Assembly: GCA_958510875.1 (NCBI GenBank)
Contig: OY294068.1
Coordinates: 68,674,633-68,738,632, forward strand
DNA from: Endomychus coccineus
Taxonomy: Eukaryota > Arthropoda > Insecta > Coleoptera > Endomychidae
Length of the DNA stretch: 64,000 nt
Direction: 5' to 3'
The notes beneath the pieces were generated by a model. It did no database searches. It was not told the origin of the DNA and was given only the letters and a program-made list of their open reading frames with translations. Below are positions 12,201 through 24,200 of this stretch, piece after piece (the stretch's first letter is position 1; every line of letters begins with the position of its first letter). The position numbers and the translations under genes are program-made.

Positions 12201-15200
12201 CAAGCAACTTACCAATCCCTTCTGACAGATCGGAGAAATTCCAACATTTGTTCTTGCTCTTCTGTACTATTCGACGTATCGAGAGGTGCTATGCCTTCTT
12301 CCAGAATTTCTTCTGGTTCCGTTTTAATCCCTAATCTAAAGTCACTAACACCATCACTAATGCATTCACTTGCCCGCAAATTACTATTATGACTAAACTC
12401 ACTGTTAATATTAGTTCGTAAGTTGTTGAATATGTTCGTAACATTTAAATTACTGTCCACTTTAGCAGCATTATTCATTACCAAGTTTTTATTGTCATAT
12501 TCCGTATGTTCTTCATTTGTTTTACCACTTTCCACTATCGTGTAGTCTAGCGACCTCCAAAAGTTATCCGTTCCCGATGAAGCTCGATCTAAAACCAATC
12601 GGCCGCCACGTCCTACTCTTCGTCTAGCGAAGCCTATACATGTCCTTTTAGGTTTAGATATCGATGTTAATGTATACCTATACTTCTTTTCGGCCAATCC
12701 ATGATCTTCTCTCGAACACCATGGCCAATTTCCTTCGAAAGGTAGTGGCTGAAATGACATTCAACATTAATCTATTGTAAACGTTCATCAACATCACCTA
12801 AGGTAACTTTCAGGACGCAGTCAGATTACTTGCTTGCGTAAAGCGTAATCGATATTATTGACCAACACTGCTGGTCACGGTGCTGATAAAACAAATCTAT
12901 GAGAAGTTTTGTGGTTTGTGCAGTGTAATGAGCATTCCATAACAGTTGCCTTTCACAAGCAAGTGAATCAAAGAACCAAAGTTGCTCCATGAAGTACAAT
13001 TTGTTCAAGAAGAGGATACTATAAAGGTAACATAAACAATGATAGGGTAGAGAATCAAATTACCTGAAACGATTTATTTGCGAACTAGGAGAAAAGAACA
13101 ATATTTTAATGCGGAATAATAATATTAGAAAACAATTCCTCCTAAAAGAGTAAATTGGAGTATTAGGAACAAATAATAAACAAAAACATAAAAATAGAAC
13201 ATCTGGAAGTAACTTAGCTACAACAATCAATGATAAACACACATAAATAAAGATAAGGTAGCCAAGACAGGATCCAAAACAATAGTACAGTGATGCGATA
13301 AAACTCGGAAAATGTGGAAATACTCTTAGCCGAACGAAAATAGCATAATTACCTAAGTTTGGGCAATACTGACAATATTGAAATAACATCCAGCGCCCAA
13401 GTACAACACAGAAACAAGCAGTACAAAGGATCAAGAGACCTAACTTGTTTATTGGTGATGGAAAGTATGAGACAGACAAAAATTGACTTGCAACTGCACC
13501 AAAAAATTTTACTATAAGGCGCATTCCAGGTCATATTCGCACTTCATCCCAGGTGAGGTCTTTGAATATCGCTAAAAGTTTTCAGGTGATTTCTGCCTCA
13601 GGAAATATTAGGTTTCCCAAAATTTCAGGCCATATACTTCAATAATGAGCCGCCTTGAATATTTTTCATTTTTTTTGTTGTAATTTTATTGATTGAAAAT
13701 GAAAAAACGGCATTTCTTCTGTAGAAACCCTGTAGCTGTACTGAGACAAAAGAATATTCCAAATCATGAATTTGATAGGAAATTTTCCAAGGAATTCAAC
13801 GCCGCCTTCAGAATTGGCCTATCGTATCGCGCATGCGCGCAAAATTCAAATCTCCGGTGTTGCTATTCCGATCGGACTGAAATTTTGTGTGAAGGCAGTT
13901 AAAAGTGAATACTTCAAAGTGGTGTATGAATGAATGGTCATGCATAAATTATGTAACAAAGTCGCTAGTCAATTATCTGTATTTTCAAAAATTCCTAGGG
14001 CATTCCTTTCAACTTCATGCTGATGGGTGCATATTAATCTCTGATCTGATTCCAGATTCGGATTCCTCGGAAAATTTTCGATCGATTATGTACTTTCTAA
14101 AAATGTTTGAAGTCGATTCAATCGATATTGCGAGCATATTTTTATCAATATTCAAATTTGTTTTGAAAGCACAGTGTACATTTCTTGATAAAAATTTAAT
14201 TTCTTCTTAAAAAAAAAATAATCAAATAAAATGAGTTTTAATAATAAGAATTGGTTTTTTTTTAAGAAAAATAATAATATTAAAGAAAAATAATAATTAA
14301 ATAAAATGAGTTATATAATAAAATTATTATCAAATAATAATTGAAAAAAAAAATTAAATAAAATGAGTTATAATAATAAAAATATTTTTTTTTTAAAGAA
14401 ATTTATCAAGAAATGTACACTGCGCTTTCAAACAAATTTGATTATCGAAAAAAAATGCTCGCATAAGCCGACAGTGGCGTCACTTCGCTTAACACCCCGA
14501 ATATTTTTAGAAAACGACAGTATATAATCTAGACATGATTTATCTTCTTTATGAGCGCGTAATTTTGATTGGATGCCGCGGTCAAGCCAGTGAGCGCGCT
14601 AAATTCAAAACTTTTTCGTGATAAATAATATTATTGATTTCTTCCAATTCGTGATGAATACAAAACGAGATTATGAAGTGAACATTCTTTAGAAAGTACA
14701 TAATCGTTTGGAAATTTTTCGAGGAATCGGAATCTGAGGTCAGATTTGAGATTAATATTCACCCATCAGCATGAACTTGAAAGAAATGGCCTAGGAATTT
14801 TTGAAAATATAGATAATTGACCACCGGTTTTGTTTCATAATTTATGCAAGACCATTCATACACCACTTTGACATATTCACTTTTAGCTGCCTTAACACAA
14901 ATTTCAGCCCGATCAGAGTAGCAACACCGGAGATATGAATTTTTGAAGAAAAAATTGCTTGGAAAATGTCTCATCAAATCCATGATTTGGAATATTCTTT
15001 TGGCTCAGTACAACCTTTCTACAGAAGAAATGCAGTTTTTTCATTTTCAATCAATAAAATTACAAAAAAAATTAAAAATATTCTAGGCGGCGCATTATTG
15101 AAGTATATGGCTTGAAATTTTGGGAATTTAAATTTTGATATTTCCTGAGGCAGAAACCACCTGTAAAATTTCAGCGCAATCCAAAGACCTCACCTGGGAA

Positions 15201-18200
15201 GTGCGAATATGATCTGGAATACACCATAAACGTATAATGTATCTAGCTCTCAAAGTGTAGGTTTCTGTAGATAGAAATTCCCTAGAACACAGATTTTTCT
15301 AATGAACATTCTCACCATAAAGGAAGTTAACACACTTAAACCCACATAAGCTAAATGTGAAGAAAGAAGAAGTAAGCACAATATCCCATCAATTAGAAAC
15401 TGTGTTGATAAAATTCAGGTACATCTGGAAGACAATAAGGAATGTAATTTCTTGTATATAACAGAACTTTGAAAAAGTGAAACCCAGCAAAAAAAAAGAA
15501 AAAGTTTGTTTTAGATCTTCATTTTCTTCAAATATATTAAAAGATGTATCATCTGCCAACGACGCCCTCACCAAAGACATCAGGCAAATAATTTGTATAA
15601 AGGGAATATAGTAGCGATCACAGTATAGATTCCTGGGGTACCCCTCTCTCGACTAACCAGTAGTTTGATTTGACCAGATTGCCTCTACTCACAAAAAGAA
15701 CCAACTTGTTTAGAAAATAATTTAGAAAGTCTTGGTCTCACGAGCCGATTCTTTAGGTATTTAATATTGAGAAATTATAAATTAAATGTTCAAAGAAAAT
15801 ACTTTTTCCTTCATTGTTAACAATAACAGGATCTCTATTTCTGTCCAAGTACATCAATACCTTCAAAATCAATAAAATAATTCTTACCATATGATATGAA
15901 CACAATTTGTTTCTTCGGAAAGCAAATTGGCTATCATCCTCCACTTCCTCAGGTTCTGGAGATAAAACTGGTATCGTAGGTTCTTCATCTGAAGAAACAG
16001 CACTCAATTCAACACCATTTCCACTTGTACGGCCGTGACTCACTGATTTATGTTTCCGTTTTTTGTACTGCCTTTTTTCTTTTCGTGGTACACTCTGTAA
16101 TAGATGAAAATTAAGAAATGTCAACTAATTTTATACATCATAGCAGATACTATATGAGGAACTACTGTGGAATGTGATATAATATAATTTACCTTACACT
16201 ATTACCCTTTTCCACTTAAAATTATAACTTATCTAAAGCAGTTTTCAACTGTGATGCAGCCATTATCAAAGACTTAGTAAACTGAATCTGTTGTCTCTGA
16301 TCTACATCACAGTTTTACTTCCATTGCAGTTACAAGATTATGCTAGTGTTAGATTATAGCCGAATATGATAACACTTTGTGAATTAGATTAAAGTTACAA
16401 AATAAATGCGTCAGTGCAAATCTAATAGCGATAAAATTGAAACTTTTTGAGAAGGGTTCAGCTGTGATAGGGAAGAAAAAAAATTAAAGTGAAACAAAAT
16501 AAATTTTGACATGTATCGACATAAAACTAAAAAAAAAATAATTTTATAAAAATTAGTTTCTCTTGCATCATAAAATTATATATTACACGGAAATATATAT
16601 ACAGCTGAAAATGATTTTTTTTAATCACTTTTTTTTAACCACATTTTTTTCTATTATTTTTCTATTGTACAACTTTTTGTCATAGTAAAAAGAATACTAA
16701 GTCGGGTTAAATTAGACCAAAAAAGTATGAAAGTTGAGAAGATTTGCGGGCAATTCGGATCGACTCCGGGTTTTTTGCAAAATGTTCTTGAACGGATTTA
16801 CAACATTCCCGAAAAAAAAAAAACTAATATGTGCTTTTCCATTTTTCAATTTATTGGCCAGTTATTGGTCAATGTTGATGGACAAAACGCTGAAATTTTG
16901 CAATTTTCAACGAAAATTTAAATTTTTGTACTGATTCTAATTTTAATGATGAAATTGAGGAAAATGATGATGAAGATGAAAATCAGGAAATCGAATAATA
17001 GATATAAATGGTTAGGCATATGGAAAAATCATTTGTAAAATATTGTAAATATAGTAATAAAAAATAATATTCTATTTATTGCAAAATTATGTATATATAT
17101 TTTTTAGGTTAGTTATTATTTAGTTAGATATTATGTTTAAGTAATTATTCAAAAGACTGTAAAATATTTTTTATATTATCAAAATTTTAATAAATGTTAA
17201 TGATAATAAGTAAAAAATTAGTTTAAACTTTTTTACATGTCTGTTTATGTTATTCCTTCTGTATTACAAAATTTCTTTGTTTTTAATTATTTGCCAGTCC
17301 TTAATAAAAAATCATTCTTACGGATCAATCATTTATGAGTACTGTATCCAAGTTTTTTCAAGTCTCAAATATACTGATAAAAGCATCGAAATAGTAAGAT
17401 TACCAAATTTTTTTGATAACATTTAGTGAATATTGAATCATATTTTCCCGACAATGTAGCCAAGTTGTTGGTAATATACTCAAATCCAGAACCATTATTA
17501 ACAACACCGGAAATTCATATAACAATAGTCAAATTGAATTTTCTCCTACAAAATTAAAACCATATATACTTTCTACTCCATTATAATAAAACTATTGAAT
17601 CTGAATCGTGATCAGTGACCTCGAAAACCCCCGAGTATAGTTTTCTAGTCATTTTCTATGAAAATTGCTCCGCGTTTAGTCCATCAACATTGGCCAATAA
17701 CTGGGCAATAAATCGAAAAATGGAAAATTCGACTTCTGAATCGTGATCAGCGGACTCGAAAACCCCCCGAGTAGTTTTCTAGCCATTTTCGTTGCAAATT
17801 GCACAATTTCCGCGTTTTGTTCATCAACATTGGCCAATAAATTGAAAAATGGAAAAGCACATATCAGTTTTTTTTTTCGGGAATGTTGTAAATCCGTTCA
17901 GGAACATTTTGCAAAAAACCCGAAGTCGATCGGAGTTGCCCGCAAATTTCCCCAGCTTTTTTGCTAATATGACTCGACTATAACGATGTAAACCCATGCG
18001 TTCGTTGTTCGTTCAGAGTTACTGAATTCAGTTAAGAAGTTAGTTCAAGATAGTCGGGCGATCGCAGCGTTTTCCCTAGGAATAAGGGACAAACAAACCG
18101 AAGTGATAATTATTATCTCCTCAATTGATACACATGTGACTACTGCTGTGTTAGGTTTTGTTGTGTAATTGATACATTAATAATACTAGAAATGTGTTGC

Positions 18201-21200
18201 AGCTTGGAGAATAGATAAATAGTGTGTGTGTGTGTGTGTGTTGAAGTTACTGTTCGCAAAGCATTTAATTTGGTTACTGGCTTTTATATAATTGTTCCAC
18301 ATTCTAAAAGATACTCTTCACATTTGTGCAAAGATAATGAAATAAATTATTCATTTCATTATCTTTACACAACTAAATAATACTCAATATAATATTTTCA
18401 AGAAAATGCACAAAAACAAATTGTCCGTTTCTGGGAATCGAACCCGAGTCTACTAAGTGAGAACAGAGTATCCCAACCTCTAGACCACATTGCCGTTTGT
18501 TATAAACTTTTAGAGTACAATATAAATTCAAGTTTATTGTTTTTGTTGTTGTCGAACGATTTTATCGAATTTAGTTGATTAAAATTCGATGAAAAATACT
18601 ATGAAGGACATTTTCTAACTTTAGAAATAGCTTGAGTAAATCTTGTCTTTTCTACTACGACTTTGATACAATGGGAAGAACTTTATATGTAAAATGACTC
18701 CAGAGTCGTCTATTTTGTTGGTGGGAATATTTCCAATATGATTATCTATTTAGAATACAACCAGAATTTTGATTTTGAACATTGAGTCTAAAAAACGAAA
18801 GGAAAGGCGTCCACCGTCTCAAAAAACGAGCCACGCTATATTTCAAGCATGCCACGTCGATCGGCAACGATGCCAGAACGGTACGATACACAGTGTTTGG
18901 CTCTTGTACCACGATACTATTGTATAAAATTGATCACCACTGCGGCCCCTACCGTTACCGCCACCGTGTGCTTTGATTTGTGGGAACCTTTATCCTCGTG
19001 CAAAACGGTTATGCTAGTTCAACATTCACAATACCCTACTACTGCTTCTAAGTTCAAATTGTATATCTTTTCATTCCAATAAAGTAGAATGTTTCAACTT
19101 TGGAAACGCGAGAATAGTTTTGAAACTACTGATCTTTTTTCAACATTGTATTTGACCAAGGTATATTTCAGTTCTGTATTGGCAATTTATAACAAATTCC
19201 CGTTTTATAATTTTTTACTTTCCCATTACGAATTATTTAACTGTAAAATATGTTTTAGCTTAAGTGGTCACATTTTTGACAGTCTGTATTTCAGATAGTT
19301 AAGGAATAATTAATCTTAATCCCCTAGTTTATGCTAATAAGTGAGCGATCGCTAGATCAAATGTCATTGCTTATTTTTTCAAATTCTAAAATAATGATCA
19401 ATTTTAAAATATTAAGGTTTGCAATACTGTGTTGGAGAGAAGTAAGTTTGAGTAAAAATATACCTCATCTTTAAGAATAGACTTATTAGACCATGCCTGA
19501 TTTGTGTAGTGATTGTGGAAGATGGGAGTAAACGCTGGCCTTGATGATTTAATTGAAGAAACTTCAGCCAAAACTGCTCCATTAAAATCTTTGGCGTGAT
19601 ACCGTTTCTCAAAAATTTCTATTGTAAGATGGACATGCTCTCGTTTGGCCTTCTCCCTCCTTTTAACTAATTCCAATAAAGTTACTGCTCTGTAAAAATC
19701 CCTCTTGAGTTTAAGCATTTTTTCATATGACACTTCATCGTTCTTTCTGTTTTTCCTTGTCTGCATCTTCTCTGTTCTTCTTCTAAAAGCCAAGTAAGGG
19801 TTGTTCGTGGCAATTCCAGCTCGATGTTCAGTTTTCACAGTGAGAATTAAAGGATGTTGCTGTAATAAAATAAAAGTATTGATAATTATATATAGTGTAT
19901 TTCAAATAAGCAAGATGAAAAATCTAATTATGTATTGATTTCATTTTGAGATTTCACATCACCGATTTAATACTAATTTTTACAAGTATGTTATAAACTA
20001 AAACAAAATCTACGTTACAAAGTAGAATTCAGATGGAATTTGTAATTATTTAAAATCTTGAATTTCACTTCAGTATGTATAATAGGGGTTAAGTCTTTGG
20101 ATCATGGCAAATCTTCATTCAATTAACAGGTGCGACACATTTGCAGGATGGACCTTTCAATTGTTCTGCATTCTTCAAAATTCACAATCTCCCAAAATAA
20201 TCATATGAATGCAACAAATTATATTCCACAATTGAATTGATTTATGAAAATAATGAATTGAATTATATAATTTCACAAGGAAACAGAGCTTCAATACAAT
20301 CAGCCATTGTGATGAAAATCAATCAAAAACTTAAATGAAATAATAATTGGTTTCACCCAAGTGTCGAGTTCATATAATTATTTGTATTTATTATGGTTTA
20401 ATTTTCACAATCCATTTTAACCGATCCATACTACGAAGTTTCGGGGTCAATTATCACACCTCATATTCAGGTATATACAAGAAAGTTACTTACTACTACA
20501 ATGACTACTCTGTAGCTTCAAAAGATGAACATTACCAGTTATTAACTCATAAAATGAAATTTTACACACAAACTTGAAATAGTTAAATAAAACTATATGA
20601 TGTGGAAATAAATTTTATATATTGAATATAAGTATTATAGAAATTTTTTTAAGCAAATTAACATTTACAAATTATATAAAATTAGCAAACACTATTTTTG
20701 AGCAAATTTGGATAAATCTTAAAATTGTTGAACAAAATTTTGATAATTTTCCTTCAACACAGACATTTCTTAAATACACCTGATGATGAGATGTAATAAT
20801 TGATCTCGAAACCTGGATCAATTAAAATAGATTGTGGGAATTAAACCATATAAATACAAATTGTTTAAACATTTTTAGGGAAGTCGTCAAGGGGGTTCCC
20901 CTATTCGATATTTATCAAAAGCAATAACACTTTTACCCTTAATATAAATCCACATCCCAAATTTGGTAAGTCTATGAAATTGTGATCTCTAGCATAGTCA
21001 ACTAACAAAATTTGTCAATAAGCCGGGTTAAGAAGACACACAACTTGATTTATTATGGAATTTACATAACTGACTTGAACTGGTTCATGCTCATGTAGTT
21101 ATATAAAAACATACAACATTAAGGAATAATTATTTCATATACTGAGTTTGCTAATTTGGGACTCCAACAAGTCACCAACGTGGTTCATCGAATTTACAAA

Positions 21201-24200
21201 TAGGGACTGTTACCAGCTTTGTTGGCACCATCAAAATGTAAGCTCAAACTCATTCGCTACTTATCAGTCCAAACAACTTTCTCTCCGATGTTGTCAAATC
21301 AATGTCCATAAGATTATTGTAAATCCTATAATTTTTTTATATTTTCTATATGTCTAGATTGAAATGTATCTTCAAAGAGATAAGCTATTTTGTGAAATTA
21401 TATGACCTGATGATAAAACCTTGTCAGCTATAGTTACTATTATTATCTTTAATATGCCATATTTTTCATCATTCTTCTAAAGTCATAACTTTGCAATTTT
21501 GTTGTTTTTACTTCTTATCATTAACATTAGTTTAGGTGCTTCATTTACATTCAGTATGAGGATAAGTTAATAAAATACAACACAAACCTACCTGTGTAGG
21601 ATTAGATATAATTTGTTTACTAATTAAATTTTCATTTAATTTAAGTATATATAATATTAAATGATATGAATATGAAAATATGTATGAATTTCAAAATTAT
21701 CTGTATATGCACATTACACATGAATAAAAAGATTTATTATTATAAATGTTCTTTATCGCTTTATATACTCTTATATTATATTTCATTATATATAAATTCT
21801 CGGGCAATAGGTCACATTAACACTTATGCTTTATATTTTCTTATCTTTACGTACGTTTCGGTCTCACGACCATCATCAGAAGACTCATTATGTCTAAAAC
21901 TTGATTACTTAAAACTAATTGTATTACACAAAGCGTCCTTATCGCACCAATTTCAATTAAAATGCCCACGTCGCCGAAACGAACAGAAACACGAATAAAC
22001 GAAATTGTAAACCTCCATACTACATAATTATCAAAAATCCACTATTAAGCAGAACTTTTAATAAATGCGTGCTCATGTCAACAGAGTATGTGAACGACTA
22101 GAGACGAGAGGAAGAGACCAATAAATTTAAGTATTCACTTTCAAACCAGATGTAAGATTTATGAGCTAATAGAAAAAGGTTTGTCAGTGACTGGACATAT
22201 ACTTGACATTCTACCTAAAAATATATACTTTTAACATTATAAAGAGGCATGTAGGAATTTGCAAGAGTTTTTATTTAATTAAGTTTGTATAAATATGACT
22301 AACGAGTTTGAATATCTATCCTATGATTTACAGATTTGGAGTCACGTTTTATGTGAATCATCTCCAAAATAGATCTTTTATAATAATTGGTTTTCTTAGT
22401 TAAAATCTTAACATTATTATAATCGAATTGATGGTCATAATCAAAGCAGTGTTTAGCAGGGGCGGTGGAATTTTCTAAGTTTTTGTTTCTTGTGCTATAC
22501 TTATGGCCATACATTATTTTTTTAAAATATTATTTAGAGATTCCAGTATAAGTCCCATCGCAATCTAAACAATTTAATTTGTATACTCTGTGGGTTTGTT
22601 CATCTTTAGGTATTAAAGGTTTTAGATTTGAGAAATATTTTCCAACACAGTTAGTAGGTTTATGCGCGACATTTATATCATACTTTTCAAACATTTCTTA
22701 ATTTTTTCTGAGGTCTCCGGAATGTAAGGTAATGTTATAAAATTGTCTGTATCACCTTTTATGTTATTTATATATATAGATTCATTATAGATTTTGATAG
22801 AGTTGAAAAATGTTTTTGGGTAGCCATTCATTTCCACTGTATTACGAACAATTTTTAAATTTTGGGACGGTCCTCTGCGTGGGACGCACGCACGCTTTGT
22901 GTAATACAATCAGTTTTAAGTAATCAAGTTTTGGACATCATAAGTCTTCTGATGATGGTCGTGAGACCGAAATGTACGTAAAGACAAGAAAATATAAAGC
23001 ATAGTGTTAATGTGACCTATTTCCCGAGAATTTATATATAATTCATACCTGGGTCAAGAATCTTTATTATTATATTTCATATATAGTTGGCCACTTTATC
23101 AATAATAGGTATTCCCTAATAGATATTTCACTTTGTTGTTTACTGAGAACAAGTTCAGTATTAAATTTAAAAAGGTTATTGGATCAATTTTTGTCATTAT
23201 CATTTTTACAGACAATGAATTGTCTGAAACTGAAAATTTAAGATAATGTAGAATGATGAAGTATCTGAAGAGCCAATACATAGAAGTTACATATTGACAA
23301 ATGCAAAGTTGCGATTCTACAGGAATATGCATCAAATAAATTTTGATTAGAGCATTGGTCGAATAATGTTACAAAATCTATCGATGGTTAGAGATCTAGG
23401 GATTTTATTTGATCCTTCAGTGTTTCAAGCAGCACTACGAATACACCATTAATAAGGCACTAAAACTGTTGGGGTTTTTGAAGTGTAATCTGACAGAATT
23501 TGATAATGTTAACGGTTTGAAGTCCCTTTATTTAGTCTAGGCTATAAACCAAAAAAAAAAACATGTAAGTTCGAACCAAAAAATTTTTCTTGCATCATCT
23601 TCAGGAGGTTCTCAGGATCATTCATACACCTTAAAACCTCTTGGGAACCCCAACCCCACCCATGGGGAGAAAATGACCCGAAATCTGCAAGTCTTGAATT
23701 TTATTATCTACAAAAAAAGGTATTTTCGCATTTCGAGTGCACCTAGGGTTTTTTTTGGGTCGCTGAACAAGAATCCGTAGCCAGATTTACTTGCAATCCA
23801 TTGTAGGGGTGATCAAATCGACAAAATTGGCCAATTTTGCACCCCTATATGTTATTTTGCAATTTACGTGTTTTTGGCATTTCGAATGCTCCAAGGGAGT
23901 TTTTTGGGTCGCTGAATACGATTCCGAAGCCAGATTTACTCCAAAGTAATTTTAAAATGCAAAAATAATAAAAATTTAGAAGCGTGTCAAATTAGCCATT
24001 TTTGTTAATTTTCCATCCCCATGATGATATTCAAGTAAATCTGATTTCGGAATCGTATTCAGCGACCCAAAAAACCTCCTTGGTGCATTCGAAATGCCTA
24101 AAACACGTAAATTGCAAAACAACATATCAGTGGTGCGAAATTGGCCAATTTTGTCGATTTAACCACCCCTACGATGGATTGCAAGTAAATCTGGCTACAG

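Larger units (their letters stand above)
21786..23046 (-). mobile_element. Penelope-like element, GIY-YIG end flanked by inverted terminal repeats
   Basis: Minus-strand protein reads TLPYIPETSEKIKKCLKSM (22909-22673), then HRVYKLNCLDCDGTYTGIS (GIY-YIG core), then APAKHCFDYDHQF and YYKRSILEMIHIKRD (22514-22299), the usual C-terminal order of Penelope-like proteins. One stop and a frame change break it. About 150 bp at 21790-21935 recurs inverted at 22890-23045, including the TTCTCGGG end and a hammerhead motif in each copy. The reverse transcriptase is missing. It is in E(Pc) intron 3, sense to the gene. Confidence 0.85.

Noticed and set aside
13060..13524. 154-codon hydrophobic minus-strand frame
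   Set aside because: Runs into a transposon terminal repeat; the Phe/Leu/Cys-rich text reflects T-rich DNA, and no known membrane protein pattern is visible.
18425..18497. Functional tRNA gene on the minus strand
   Set aside because: The A and B boxes are good, but the acceptor and anticodon stems do not pair, and the block is embedded in a larger repeat with a second copy at 42.97 kb.
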